A program made the translations under genes and the position numbers. From Syngnathus acus (Eukaryota; Chordata; Actinopteri; Syngnathiformes; Syngnathidae), in contig NC_051087.1 in assembly GCF_901709675.1 (NCBI RefSeq), positions 11,641,384-11,705,383 of the forward strand: a stretch of 64,000 bases of DNA, written 5' to 3'. Each line of letters starts with the position of its first letter. Within the stretch, counting starts at the first letter, position 1. The notes under the pieces are model-generated. The model made no database searches. It had not been told where the DNA came from and saw nothing but the letters and a program-made list of their open reading frames with translations. This document shows positions 24,389 to 36,884 of this stretch, piece by piece.

Positions 24389-27224
24389 AAGAACAGACTA
24401 AATATCTATTTAGGCTTTTCATTTGAAATGTGTGCCAGTCAGTGTGTGTTACAGAGAAAGAATAACTAAATACATATTTGGTAAATTTACTCACAAAGAT
24501 GAAAAATAATAATAGGATGAATAATAATTAGCAAATTAGTATCTATTGAGAACACTGTTGTTGGTGACATTTACACAGTTAACATATTACCTCCTCGTTT
24601 TCTGCAGTTCTTGCATTTTATATTTTGCGTGTTGTCAAGATGCAAATGAGTTGCGTCACTTAAGCCCTTCTCATTGGCAATCCCCATGGTCATGAATAGG
24701 AATGTATTCAAATGGAGTGTTAGGTGGCCCATACTTTATCTCACAGTAATGACAATCATGGGACAAAAATGTCATAACAGCAACAGCAGCACTGTCTGTT
24801 ACATTTTCACCACTGTGATAATAGAAAATGAGAAATAGCCAAAGACTCCACTAACTAATTGACAAGTGTATATAGTTTGATAAAGTGCTGCCTCCGCGAA
24901 TAAATATACAGTCAATGTTTTTACTCTCTGTATGGTTTCTTTTCTTTGACCGTCACTGAGTTTCAGGGTTCAAAACAGCCTGGCCATGGTAATTAAAAGC
25001 CATAAATAATATGGCCTGCTCGAGCTGGAGCATAGCGCAGATGACAGCAAGAGGGGTGCACGAAGGTCTAACTTAATTTACACTAAAGCCGATCTGTCAT
25101 ATTTCAATATTGATTTTTTTAACTGAGTTAATTCAGAAAAAAAAGTGTCAAATTGCCAGTGGCAAGAAAATAGCTTGTTCTGCTTTTTCTTTTTCCGGGG
25201 GTGGGGGGGGGGGTTGTTTATACGTTGGAATCTGCTTGTGTATGTTCAAAACACACAAACACAGATGTTTAAGGACAGAATTGATCCACCAGAGAGGCAG
25301 AGGCCACAGGGGGTCATTTCCTTTTACCAGAAGTCTTTGGGAAAGGTCGCAATGTCAAATAATAATACATTTAGACTGGTCTCAGAGGAGGGAGCTTTTT
25401 GGGAAATAGCTGCATTTCTGAAGGTCAAGCACTTAGGACAGAAATGATAGTGCAAGAGGTTAACAAATATAAAACTCCTTGTGCAATGATCCCCATGGTT
25501 TACTATCATTGATGCACAAAGATGAATCAAGAAATAAAACCTTTAACATTTCATTTTTTTTCTTGCCTTTGGCTCTTTAACAAAAGAAATGATAAACTCT
25601 AAGATCTGCTTTGAGATTTTTTCAGCTCTCAATCATTGCCTCAAGCTCACCACATAAACAGAAAATAACATTTCAACAAGTTTACTGCGATGAATCACTT
25701 CAAGTCACAGAGACAGATCATACAAACACTTAGGAAATGTAACTCAACTCTTATTTACTTTGAGAATTTTCTTCAACTGGAGCTGATTTGGTTTTGGTTT
25801 AGCATGAATTACCACAGCTTAGATCCTGTTAGTGCTGATAAAGCTTGAAAATGTCCCAGTTGTATCCTTATCCTTCCTATGAATATTCATCTTGCTCTCT
25901 TCTCCCAATTGTTTTCTCATCCGCACTCCTATCTGACTGTACTGCTGATAATATGATGGAGGAAGATGTGGCAAAGGGAACTGATACGTGATCTGGTGCG
26001 GAGTTGGGGTGAAATCCTTCAATGGACTCAAAGGAGCCTCATTTCCCATCTTATCAGAACACGTTTGAAATTAATTTAAGACTTTCACTTATCTTGGAAA
26101 AGATTTTGTCATTTTGTTTTCATAATTAAATTCCTGCAGAAAATGTATTAAAGTGCTGGTTATTATACAAGCCATTCAAGTTGTCTGCTGGTCTACAGCA
26201 TTAAATCAACCATTATGAAATTAAAACTATTTACAGTTTGTTTCAGGCTGTTTGTTTACCTGGTGATGGGCCTTGTTAGTCTGGCAAGTTGGAATTATGA
26301 AAGTCGTCACAGCTTGTGACGACAGCAACAGTTCTTTAGTGCATGTGTTTGCGCGTGTGATCAGCAATGAAGGTGGGAGACAAATAACCATGTTAGTGTA
26401 AGGAAGCAGAAAGGCTACAGCTGTCACTTTGCATTTTCTCACTCCTTTTTTGACAAGGCCCACAAACTTGAAAACACAGCAAGCTCTACTTCTCGTCCAC
26501 TATACTGTACAACTCCCATGTACACAAATAATCACATTGAGCAGGGTTCAAACAGTGTTCAAGGATGAAACTCCAATTGTACAAAGTGGGAGTTCATACT
26601 TATAATAATAATTGTACAATTAAATTAATGAAGGGTACCGAATATATATGCCGTAAAATATTACCATCCTACTCAATCTGTCAATCTGCTTAAGAGGTTT
26701 TTACTACACTGTTAATCAATGTATTCGGTATTCAGAAATGAAGTCAAATGGGAGGAAATGGGCGCCAAACCCCCTCCAAGTGCTCCTGAGTTCCTATCTA
26801 GACAGTAATGTCATGATTTGTCATGGTCAGACTTTATTTTCTTTCGCAAATATCAGTAATAGTCATGTTAAAATAAGATTAGTATAAAATGAGAATGATA
26901 AGTAATTGTGGTAATTCGGTGTCGTCCAACCCACTCCTACTTCCGCACCATCACCGCATCACTGGGTAGTTGAGTGCGCTGATCACGGATCTAAAATCCT
27001 GGGTTGCTAACTCAGTGCCCAGCACCTATTATAAAGATTCAGTGGTCCGGGTTTTTAGTAACGCAGTGCAAACTGGCATCTGTTATGCATGGAACTATCA
27101 CTCAGGGATGACAGCATTCAGTTACCACTCAGCTAAGTGCATTTGTCAATAAAGTGGCCGGATGTGTGCATGGCATTGCCCATGACAGTTTAGATTGTAA
27201 CTAAAGAATTTGTATTATATAGAG
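24389..27224. other. Unannotated stretch, one conserved-element candidate
   Basis: No gene is recognised. A G-rich run lies at 25197-25213. Positions 24960-25060 are compact, non-repetitive and contain GGCCAT...ATGGCC in inverted arrangement (24982-24987 and 25011-25016) around TAATTA-like and ATAAATAATA motifs. That is the style of a conserved non-coding enhancer, but I cannot test conservation. Confidence 0.35.
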
Positions 27225-27556
27225 CACCGGTGTCAAACTCAAGGCCCGGGGGGGCAGATATGGCCTGTCACATCATTTCATGTGGCCCGCGAAGACAAAT
27301 TGTGCATCGACTTTATGTGTCAATACTAAAATTGCAAATTGTCTTGCATTTTAAGAAATAGAGGTATCGCGAGCAATTTTTGTTACCATCCATCTTTTTA
27401 AAATATTTGAACAGTTTTTACTAGTGTAGACTATACTGTATCTAATATAAGGTGTGCAAACATTTTCTATTCGGGTCAATGTCAGTTATAATGGCTCCCT
27501 GGAGGAAACTATGACTATGATGCGGCCCATGACAAAAATTTAGTCTGACACCTCTG
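27225..27556. mobile_element. Non-autonomous hAT-type element
   Basis: The left end starts CACCGGTGTCAAACTC, then AAGGCCCGGGGGGGCAGAT and TGTGGCCCGCG. The right end has TGCGGCCCATGAC and AGTCTGACACCTCTG, so the ends are imperfect inverted repeats (CAnnGGTGTCARACT). The 8-bp flanks are ATATAGAG (27217-27224) and ATGTAGAG (27557-27564), one mismatch, matching the 8-bp duplication hAT transposases make. Length is 332 bp with no transposase frame. It matches my memory of a common teleost family with ends reading GTGTCAAACTCAAGGCCCG. Confidence 0.85.
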
Positions 27557-27564
27557 ATGTAGAG

Positions 27565-28624
27565 TAGAGTTAACCTGTCAGAGCTCCAGGACCGTAATTC
27601 TGATTGCACATCATACAGTATCTGCAGTAAAGTGAAAATGTTTGATTGTTAAATGATTGTTAAATAATCTTTTAGTTTATCAGGTCAATCATTTTGCAAG
27701 ATGTCATATTTTTGTCAACCAAATTGTTCAAAGCTCGAAGTGGAACAGCATTTTAATAGTCAGCTTGATTGGTGGCATGTTAAACATTTATCAACTCCAG
27801 TCCTTTAGTTCCATGTTCTCTGTAACTAGGCCTCCAGATTGATTGTGATCTCTGGAAGAAGTGCAGCACATTCACTTTTCTCAACTGCTCGTGTGCTTTA
27901 TCAGCCAAATGGAACAGCAGACTGATGATATTCCTTCATGTTTTCACAGTTCCTAACATATGCCTCTCCTCCAGTGCAGGAGGAGTACACAGAATGTGAC
28001 AACGTAGCTTCAGCGCTCAGGAAGAACACAGCTCTGATGGAGGAACCACTTGTCCCCCCAGTTGCTTTCCGAGTGGCAAATTACTCACACAAAGACGCAA
28101 TGTCATGCCGCAGAAATCTACAAAGAGGAAGTGAGGTGGGTGTTGTCACACTAGGGAGAAGCAGAAAACATCTCATAATTCTTCAAGTTGTCAATTAAAA
28201 TTGAAACTGCTGCAAGTGTTACTGAAAATACCACGACAAAAATGATGATGATGAATATCACAGAGAAGTTGTTGAAAGTTTTTTTTTTCCAAAGCGTTTC
28301 ACAGTTTGTGAAAAATGCAAGGGAGAGGTAAAGGCTGCATATGAGTTGCAAACGTGTGTAGTAGTTAAGAATGAGCACGGAATACGTTGACTTCAGAGTG
28401 GCAAGGGAAGTGGAGCAAGAAACATCGTTTTCAACCAGCATTGGAATAGACAGATTTGTTTCCCTTTGTAAGTGATTCCCATCTCTGAACCACTTCTGTC
28501 GCAGACAGTAATGTTCAAGTTCTTTTAATCAGGCGCAATAAAACGATTGAAGTTAGAGATCATTGCTACAATACGTTTTTATTCTTGCTCTTTTTAATCT
28601 ATCGATTGATCCCTCCCTCCCTCT
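27565..28624. other. Unannotated stretch with an exon candidate
   Basis: Apart from the possible exon at 27975-28135 nothing is recognised. Confidence 0.4.
27975..28135 (+). CDS. Possible internal exon, unrecognised
   Basis: A pyrimidine-rich acceptor (TGCCTCTCCTCCAG, ending 27974) is followed by 161 nt open in one frame and a donor GTGGGT at 28136. The frame reads EEYTECDNVASALRKN, then EEPLVPPVAFRVANYSHKD and SCRRNLQRGSE, with protein-like composition. The surrounding frame opens at 27938. I do not recognise the peptide, no partner exon is identified, and the donor is not ideal. The window holds many frames of this size by chance, so this is only a lead. Confidence 0.2.
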
Positions 28625-28730
28625 GTCCATCCGTCCGTCCATCCATCCATCCATCCATCCATCCATCCATCCATCCATCCATCCATCCATCCATCCATCC
28701 ATCCATCCATCCATCCATCCATCCATCCAT
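28625..28730. repeat. CCAT tetranucleotide microsatellite
   Basis: About 23 uninterrupted CATC units after a CCGT-variant start. The minus-strand unit is ATGG. No SINE or LINE body is recognisable beside it. Confidence 0.95.
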
Positions 28731-30062
28731 TCCAGATAGCTAATCAATTGGATGGCAAAAGGTACACCCAACTTGTGCATCCATATGTTACAATTCATAC
28801 AACAGAATATAAAAAGTCATGGCTCACTGCAAATACATCATCTTTGTATTCAAATATACAAGCCCAGATTTCAGAATGAGTAAGTGCATTAATGATTAAA
28901 TTCAGACAATAATTTTAATCATTTTAGAATTATCAATTTTTTCTTTTATTTACTGTGAAATTATTCTTATGTAAAAATTCCTTGGCTCCTTAACCCTCAT
29001 CATTAATTAAAAGTTGAAGTTCTTAAATAAAGCTTATATAATTCACATGGTCACTACCAATGCCAGAAATCATGCTTGCACGTGACCAAGTCAAATAAAA
29101 TCAAATGATTTATAATGTAACCCATGACACTATTATAATGATGGGAGTTATTCGTGATCGGTGCTTTCAAAGTCCAAACCCTCTTTGGCATGCAGAAATG
29201 TTCCTTGTAGGTGAAAAATAGCGCACTGGTGCGCTACTCTTTTTGACCAATTAATATGATATAATGTCAACTTTCAGCCATCAGCATAATGTAGTACGGA
29301 CACATTACTTCCATTGGGCAATCTGTGAATGTAAATCTGGACCTGGTGTACCCCGGCGTACATCACCCAAGTCATCTCCCAAGCTACTTCCAACCTTGCA
29401 CATGTATCATATTTATTTGAGCAGTTCACTCAGATTAATGCTCCTCCAATGTGAAGATGACTGTCCCAGCAACATTTTAAAAGTTATTATAATACAGTAC
29501 AATAATGTCAAGGACCGACAAAAGTATTTTATTGAGCAGTTGATGTTGACATTTCGATAATCCATACAAAGAAAGACATTACATATGTGCAATATTGACA
29601 TGTCATGGATGTTAGTTCACACCTTGAGAGATATAATATTAGACACTGTGACAAAGACAAGGACATGTTGGAATCCACAGTGTTGCGCTGATATAAGCAC
29701 TTGCTGAGTTGTCAGCACAGTTCAAAAGTAACATCCCGACTCCTTATATCACCAGCCTCAGACCCGCTCCCATCTTCAATGACTCTGCTGACTTCACTCC
29801 CTCAAGTGGCTGTCAAGCTTTTGTACCAATGAAGGGAAATCTGTGAATTTAACACAAAGTGCTTCTAAGTATTTTCTGTGCAAGCCCCAAAAAGTAGATC
29901 ATTACACAAAAAAGAATATAATCTTGTCCTTATTAGAGTTACAAGTGACCTGGAGACTACCCCATCTGATTTTGGGCGAAATGCAGGGAAACACCCTTTG
30001 GCTGCTTGGCAATCAGTCGCAGGAAATCAATAAACAACCAACTAGTTACATCTTAATTTTTA
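28731..30062. other. Unannotated stretch
   Basis: Nothing recognised, AT-rich. Confidence 0.45.
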
Positions 30063-30215
30063 CCATTCTTCAAGGGGCGCATTTGTGAGGTCACACACCG
30101 ATGTTGGACAAGAAGACATGGCTCTCAGTCTCGCTCTAATTTCATCCCAGAGATGTTCTCAGGTTGAAGTCAGGACTCTGCTGGCCAGTCACGTTCATTC
30201 ACATCAAACTTTGAC
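30063..30215 (-). pseudogene. Tc1-like transposase C-terminal relic
   Basis: On the minus strand the sequence reads SPDFN, then after a frame change EHLWDEIRARLRA, SCPTSVCDLTNA (30158 down to 30076). These correspond to the Tc1-family block DLNPIEHLWDEL...RPTSVPDLTNAL, which carries the last catalytic glutamate of the DDE triad (the E of IEHLW). The glutamate codon survives, but the frame is broken between the SPDFN and EHLWDE blocks. Only about 150 bp of a roughly 1-kb gene remain and neither inverted-repeat end is visible. It is a dead copy. Confidence 0.88.
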
Positions 30216-32551
30216 TTGAAGGCAGTCATCTGTTGGAGTATTTCATTTTAGAAAACAAAGATCTGTTTAAAATAAAAAAAAAAAAAGCCTTAGAAGCCTA
30301 ATATTCATATCATTTTGGAAGAAACGACTGAAAAGGAAGGCAGTGGACTTGATGCAGAATTTCCACAGTGTTTCTCGAAGTGTAATGCATTACTTAGAAA
30401 TTAAACATGATATTTCATTACAGACCACAGTCGTATTTCCCGACTTTTTATTTTGGCCTTGGACACCAGAAACCAATACTGTAGTTTCCTGTACAAGGAA
30501 TCTTCCAGTTTCTACAATGGGAAAGGATAATTATGTGCTGCTAAGATTCTTTCCTCATTAACAATATAAACACTCCTTGTATCGTGTTCATTTAGTTTTA
30601 TTTTGGTAGATTTTGTGTTGATATTGTTGTGTCATGAGAAGTACAACTTGTGTATTTATTTATTATCAAGTTGTTTACTTAACATGGGATGTCACAATAA
30701 TGATAAAGGACAGCAAAATTAGTTTCATTTGCTTGTGGTTTAAAAAGGTGGAGCCTGAACATTTAAAACTGCCCAGCACCTCACATATTTTGTTTCTCGT
30801 CTGTGACCACCAATAGCCTGGCTATAATGTCATTAGATAACAGTTTAGTCATAAATTCTTAGTGACCAATGAGAGCTGGGCAAAGCTGTGAGTCATGCTT
30901 GTCACTCTAAAGGAAGTGACAGCTGAGATTGGGGCAAGGTTATCATTACAACACAATGCACACATTATATTGGGCCATTATATCGGGCAGTGTTCTTATT
31001 TTCTGTCCAGATAGAAATTCATGTTGGCTCTCTGCTGGCTACTATTTTAAACCGTTTTCTCTTTGTGGTTGCTAAACAAGGAAACTATTTGAATTTGTCT
31101 GTGGATTTGAATAATTTACAGTCTACAATGATGCATTAAAGCTTTTAACAGGTACTTTGTGCGGAACTGTTTAAATGAGCATCGTGAAATTACAGTGATG
31201 TAAACATTGTTTATCACGTCTCCAAAACAATACTATTGTACTTGCTGACAAAAGACAAATGAGGTAATACATTGTGAGCGCTAATTATTGCAAAGGAAAT
31301 ATCAAGTCAATGGATGTATTGGCATGCTTCCCAGTTGGAAATTGTACTGTATAAAAAGTGTTTGCCTCCATGCAAAAGTCAACTTCAGTTCAGTTCAAGT
31401 GTCAGTGCAGATTGACAACTGGTCTTGAGTCAAGTCAAATTTATTTATTCCTCTTAGGGGTTCCTTTATGCCTTATGCCTACAGTTAACGAATATTTTTC
31501 ACGTCCAGTGTTATCTTAACCACAAAGCAGGGCAAGGAACACCCCCCACACCTGGAAAAAAAAAAATTAGAGGGTGACGCAGATGGGTGAAGTCCCCTTT
31601 CAGGATGACCACACTACAATGGGTTCCATAATGTAAGAGACCATTGAATAAGATGAAGCGCAACAGGAAGAAGCCTTCACAGAAGTGGGTCCGCCCCAAA
31701 ACACAGCCCGGATTGGTCCCCTTCAATAATTCTCCATGAGAGTTTTTATTGATTACGTTGACCTGTTTGAAGAAACTGGGAACCTTTCAGTCTTCATCAT
31801 CACCATCTCAGCAGGGTAGAAGACACCTCATGAACCCATTTTCATTCGATTCACACAGTTTTCCAACCCTTTTGCAAAACACTTAATACAGATGTCATTC
31901 AAAAAGTCCAAACTCCATTGTTTTAGCTGTGGTCACAGAACAGAAACCATATGCTCCGAATTCTTAGAAACGGCCTGATAAGTATGCAATCACAAAAAGC
32001 ACCTGTTTGACTCGTCACAAAATTTTTCAATCTGCATTCAGTCATCAGACCTGTGTTGTTCTTTGCAAGCATAGATCGAGGAGGTCCAAGGCAGATGAGC
32101 AGCAGAGTGAGAGTAAGTGTAAGAGGAGTCCGTGTGCGAGGTGGGGGTATAGCTGGAAGGGCTCAGAAGAAGAGACAGAAGAGTATCACTTGTTATACTC
32201 TTATAGGCCTACTATCGATTTTTGTTCTTTACTGTGAAAGATTGTTGGGGTTTTTTGTTTTCTTAATTTCTCACACAGTAAAGGATTTTATTTTTATTTC
32301 CATGTATTAAATTTTTGGTTTTTTCTCCCTCTCCGCACCGACTTTCCTCTTCTTTTTACCACGTTCGAAGTCCATTATGCTTACCGGCAGACTTAAAAAT
32401 ACAAAACAAAAAAAAACAGAGAGACGCACGCCAGCAGGCCGATCCTAGGCCGGCGCTTCGGGAATTCTCCCGGTCCTCCCTATGGTCAGTCTTGGCGTGC
32501 AGAAAACTAATGTTATCAAGCATTTATTGAGTGGCTGTATGTGCTCCATTG
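30216..32551. other. Unannotated stretch
   Basis: No gene is recognised. AGTCAAGTCAAATTTATTTAT near 31430 resembles an L2-type tail but is too short to call. Positions 32424-32495 are a small GC-rich patch. Confidence 0.4.
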
Positions 32552-32632
32552 CAGTGGTCCCCAACCACCGGGCCGCGGACCGGTACCGGGCCGTGGGTCA
32601 CTTGGTACCTAGCCGCCAAGCCGCACAGAAAA
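32552..32632 (+). mobile_element. hAT-type transposon end fragment
   Basis: CAGTGGTCCCCAACCACCGG, GCCGCGGACCGGTACC, GGGCCGTGGGTCACTTGGTA and GCCGCACAG follow the end of a vertebrate hAT family beginning CAGTGGTCCCCAACC. Only one end is present. Confidence 0.75.
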
Positions 32633-34317
32633 AAACCAAAACGTTTTATCAACGATCAATTAATTCAGGTCAAGAACAAAGCTGCCCTGTGTCCACGGTT
32701 TGCCCATAGAGAGACTTGACAGAACAAAAGAAAGAAAAAGCACCCTGAAGGGCCCACACCATGGGTCAAACCATAGTAGGCCTTTTGAAACGGCAAAATC
32801 CCATTGCGCACCGAATGCTGAACAGGCAGGGCTGCCATTGGGAATGAAGTGTAAACGTATCTTTAAATTATGTGTTGCGCTGCATGTTGAGTGTGTTTGA
32901 CAGTTCAGGTTCATGCACATGACCATACGTACCACCAAAGTGCATGTAGAAGTGTTCATAAATGGTTTATGGCTAATGTTTTCAACAGCATTTCCTATAA
33001 AAGAAGGTTAGACAACAGCTCAAAGGAGCACCACTGCAAATCCCTGTCCTGTCCCATGTGTTTTACAGGTTATGGACTTAATCCAACTCTGGACATGACT
33101 AATTAACACTGGAGGGAAGCCACAAGCACTGCATGGGCAGGACGACCTCAGTAAGGAAGCAAGGCATAACAAAACCAAAAGAACTAGAACATACTACTAT
33201 TAACTATTCATTATAGTGAATAGTTAAATATTTACTGCTTTTTCAAAGCATAGTACTGAATGTGGGAGCCACATGGGGAGGTGTGGTGTAAGTTACAATT
33301 ATAGATGTACTGCCAGAAAATGACAAATGCCAATGCAATAATGTATTATTGACTCGGATAGGAGCTTTGTTTTTACTACCCTGGAGGATTTTTAAGTAAA
33401 GATCGCGGAGAGAAAAATGCTCATAATACAGCTCATAATGCACTTAAGATTCCTCATGTCTAGTGTTTTCATTTCACTCCATTCCATTACTCTTCAAAAA
33501 CTTGGGAGCTATTGGTTGGTGTTTTTGACTTTTTCACATTACTTGCATTTCGTATTTTAGTTACTTTACCTCACAAAATTCTTGGAAAAGTAAAGCCAAT
33601 TCCTTTATGAAATTATCATAAGACACCAACATTACATTTAATTCAACTTGAATGTTTTCTTCAAACAGCCATTTTCATAAATCTCACTGGAGTGGTACCA
33701 AACAAAAGTTCCAGCATCATCACCTTGCCCAATGCAATCACCACTTTATCCAGTCATCCACAGTCCATAATCGCTTTTCTTTAGCCCACTTTAGCTTTTT
33801 TTTTTTTCTGTTCACCTGTTAAAGATGGCTTTCATTTTGCTTCTCAGCATGTAAATCCAATTTCCTTTAAGTGGTCACTTAAGCCCCTATCCCACTGAGC
33901 GGCAAATAATTGTGAGTGTTTTCAAAGGCAGCCAATGTTGCGTTCTTTTCAGCGTTTGTCAGTGTTCGTTCGGGGTTGCAATTGCTCACCAAACGGTGTG
34001 CAGAACCTCTCATCACAAGGGATTTTTGAACATGTTTAAAAAGTCCTTGCGACTAAAAAAAAAAGTCACTAAAAGTTTTGGCAAACATCTGGCGAACATT
34101 TTGCAAATATTTGCGACCTAGAACACACTCTGACGACCAACGTTCATAATTTTGGTTTATGCTTGACCAGTCAGCAAGGGCCACATGGCTCTGCTTGGTA
34201 AAATAACTTAAGTTCAGCAACCACACCCCTCCACCCGCCAAGATTTCAGCGCAGACCCATTTCTTTACCCATTTAGAACTCTGGAAAACATTAACACCTA
34301 TAGACGAGAAATCACAA
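32633..34317. other. Unannotated stretch
   Basis: No gene is recognised. Positions 32880-33110 are unique and balanced in composition. Positions 33885-34200 have a repeat-like feel (CCCACTGAGCGGC and several GCGAAC/GCAAAC motifs), but I cannot assign a family. Confidence 0.35.
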
Positions 34318-34329
34318 TTGCGTTCTTAT

Positions 34330-34860
34330 TTTCGTGTCGATGCCACCTACCACTCTCGGCCGCGCCCACATCATCAACCTAATCACCGACAACTGTTCCC
34401 GCTTGTTAGAAGGGGTTATTTAAGCCCTGTGCTTCCCACCATCAGTGTCAGTTTGTCTGTAATGCCATCTGTGTGCTCGCTGAGTTCTGGATTGACTCCT
34501 GTTGCCAACCTTGTTCGTACTCTGACCTGACTAGTTCTGATCACCACCCGTCCTTGATCACGTTTTAAATGCCGCCCGTTGTGACCACCTACTTGCCCCT
34601 GACCACGCTTTGAACGCCACCCGCCCTGACCACCAGCTTGCCCCTGACCACGCTTACATGCTGCGTCCCGCTGCGCTGCCCGCCTGCTCTGCTTCTCTTC
34701 TTGTCAGATTGCTTCCGGTGACCACCCAGCTAGTCCGCCCGGCTACTGAGCATGACAGGTTGTCATCCACCCAGTCACTTCTAGCCACTCAGCCATCCAC
34801 TTCCCTTTCCCTAATTCCAATTAAGTCCGTGTCGTGCTGCACATTGTTATTTCGCCCGTT
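34330..34860 (+). mobile_element. Retroelement promoter-like region with 45-bp repeats
   Basis: A TATA-like GGTTATTTAAGCCC (34413-34426) is followed by a C/T-rich leader and then a three-fold imperfect tandem repeat of about 45 bp (34538-34581, 34582-34626, 34627-34671) built on TGACCACC..CTTGCCCCTGACCACGC. GC content is well above the surroundings. TATA plus repeated leader is seen in fish LTR and LINE promoter regions, but no direct long terminal repeat, primer site or coding part is visible, so the class is open. A similar arrangement in reverse orientation lies at 36885-37245. The 180-codon frame at 34610-35152 is not credible as a protein. Confidence 0.45.
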
Positions 34861-35112
34861 TGTCACATTTATAACTTTTTTGTGTACGATTCCTGTTTTG
34901 TATTGGCTTGTTTTTCCTTTTCTGTTTTGCTTGCGTTCAGTTTGGGATTCTTTTTTTCTTGTTTGCTTGCTCTTTTTTAGGATTAGTTTTCTTCTTATTT
35001 GTGATTCTTTTTTCTTGTCTGCTTTTATTTACAATTTTTATGTGTTTTGTGTTTCCCTTTTGCATTCTGTTTTTGTTTGCGATTCTTTCTTTTTGCTTGT
35101 TTTTTTTATGAT
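34861..35112. repeat. T-rich TTTG/TTCTTT low-complexity tract
   Basis: 250 bp of T-rich sequence with irregular GTTTTG, GATTCTTTTT and CTTGTTTGC motifs. It may belong to the retroelement just upstream. Confidence 0.7.
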
Positions 35113-35686
35113 ATGGCCCTCAACCACCGTAAAGATAAAACACATCATTTAATGAAAAGCGTTTGAATTTGCAGGATTTACTGTCTTATTTTTTCATTGT
35201 ACAATATTTTACTTTAAAGTCAATTTCTTTGTGTTAGATGCTAATTCAGTATACTACACAAAGACAAATTATTCAGTAATATAGCTTATTTTGACATTTT
35301 CGAAGAAAGCACACATTTTAATGGGCTCTTCTAAATGGGTTATAAAGATAACAATCCGACAGACCTTCTCCCTCTCAGGGAGAACATACTCCCACACGGA
35401 TAACTAGTGTGGGAGTCTGCTGAGTGGGCAGGTTTTCTCTTACTTTCAGTCTTGTGGATTTTTGGCCCTTGTGTGCAGTGGGAATTTTCCACAGGGGATA
35501 AACAATGCCTGACCTGCATTAAATTGGGAGCACAGATATTGGTGCAAAGATGAGAAAAGCACGGATACTTGTTAATAGTGTTTTCTTTAATTGTATATGG
35601 AATGTAACTAAACATCTGCTCCATAAGTTGTTAAAGAAAGTAAGACATGGCAAAATGTCTTTTGAACAAAAAACAAAACCTGCCTT
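35113..35686. other. Unannotated stretch with a 9-bp hairpin
   Basis: CTCCCACAC (35389-35397) and GTGTGGGAG (35407-35415) form a perfect stem with a 9-nt loop. No gene is seen. Confidence 0.45.
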
Positions 35687-35985
35687 GTTAAAGTCCCAAT
35701 GATCGTCACACACACATCTGGGTGTGGTGAAATTCGTCCTCTGCATTTAACCCATCCCCGTGTGATTTTGATCCATCCCCTGGGGGAGAGGGGAGCAGTG
35801 AGCAGCAGCGGTGCCGCGCTCGGGAATCATTTGGTGATCTGACCCCCCAATTCCAACCCTTAATGCTGAGTGCCAAGCAGGGAGGCAATGGGTCCCATTT
35901 TTATAGTCTTTGGTATGACCCGGCCAGGGTTTGAACCCACAACCTTCCGACTGGGCAGACACTCTACCACTAGGCCACTGAGCTG
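35687..35985 (-). mobile_element. Full-length tRNA-derived SINE, family A
   Basis: The complement of this stretch follows the copy at 22325 from the A box (in AGCTCAGTGGCCTAGTGG) through the B box (plus-strand GGTTTGAACC, 35938-35947) and body to a short TTAAC tail. A few substitutions distinguish it, for example around CCCAGTCGGAAGG in the tRNA-like head. Target duplication is not clear. Confidence 0.9.
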
Positions 35986-36884
35986 TCTAAAAACACAAGC
36001 CTAATGCTTAAAATAAAACAATATTGTTTCTGCTCATTGAAATGACTGCAGTGATAGATCACATTAATGTTAACATCTTCAGTGGGACTATTACGCATCG
36101 AACTAATAGCCTCTCTCAATTGAAGGTGATCGGTCTGTGTTGGCTGTCACTGCTGGAGCAGACACACAAGCTCAACAGACCATATCTCATTTAGAAGAAA
36201 TTAATTGGTGAAAATGTACAGACGACCCCCACAGATCCAAGCATTGAGTTTATTTCTTCCAGGAGATGTGGATATATGGCCGTGGAGGCCCATTAGCTGT
36301 AAACATGTAGAATCTGTCTGGTGAACAGAAGGAATCTCAGTAGGGGAGACAACTGTAGAGGGGAAATCGCGGAATGAGGAACTTGAAGAATGTGTATACT
36401 GTATATTTGTTTGGATGTGTGGGAGTGTGAAGCTGACATGTGCAACAATCCTTCCTTGGTAAGTTTGATAATTTTGCAGGAGTTGTTAGGGGCCCCAAAA
36501 TCAGTGCTACTTTTGTGGGGGCGAAAACTCAACGGTCTGATTAAGTGTGCTGAACAGCACAGTAGGCATCTGACCAAGTATGACCTTTGTGTATCGAACA
36601 AGGAGAGCTTCTGAATGAAGAATACAAAATGCAATCATTGCCAAGACAGAGGTGAATACTGCTGGAAAATAGTTGGACGAAAAGAGTGAACTACTATATT
36701 TGTTGCAGAAAAATCTCTAAACAGGACTAAAAAGTTTTCAGATGCATCTTTGTTAACGAAATAATTTTTTTTATTCTCTACTTCATTAAATTTTCATCTG
36801 CTTATCCTGATACTGATACATCTGAAAGTGTCACAATAAGACCACATTATTAGAAATAATTTTAGTGACTGTGATAGTATAACA
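35986..36884. other. Unannotated stretch
   Basis: No repeat or gene is recognised. Positions 36230-36620 are unique and moderately GC-rich. Confidence 0.4.

Noticed and set aside
28625-28730. CRISPR-like regular array
   Set aside because: Simple tetranucleotide repeat without spacers; no CRISPR array exists in the window.
31425-31455. L2-like LINE tail
   Set aside because: Only about 25 bp of AT-rich similarity.
34610-35152. 180-codon plus-strand frame with hydrophobic C-terminal half
   Set aside because: Runs from tandem repeats into a T-rich low-complexity tract; the F/L-rich part is a by-product of T-richness, not a membrane protein.
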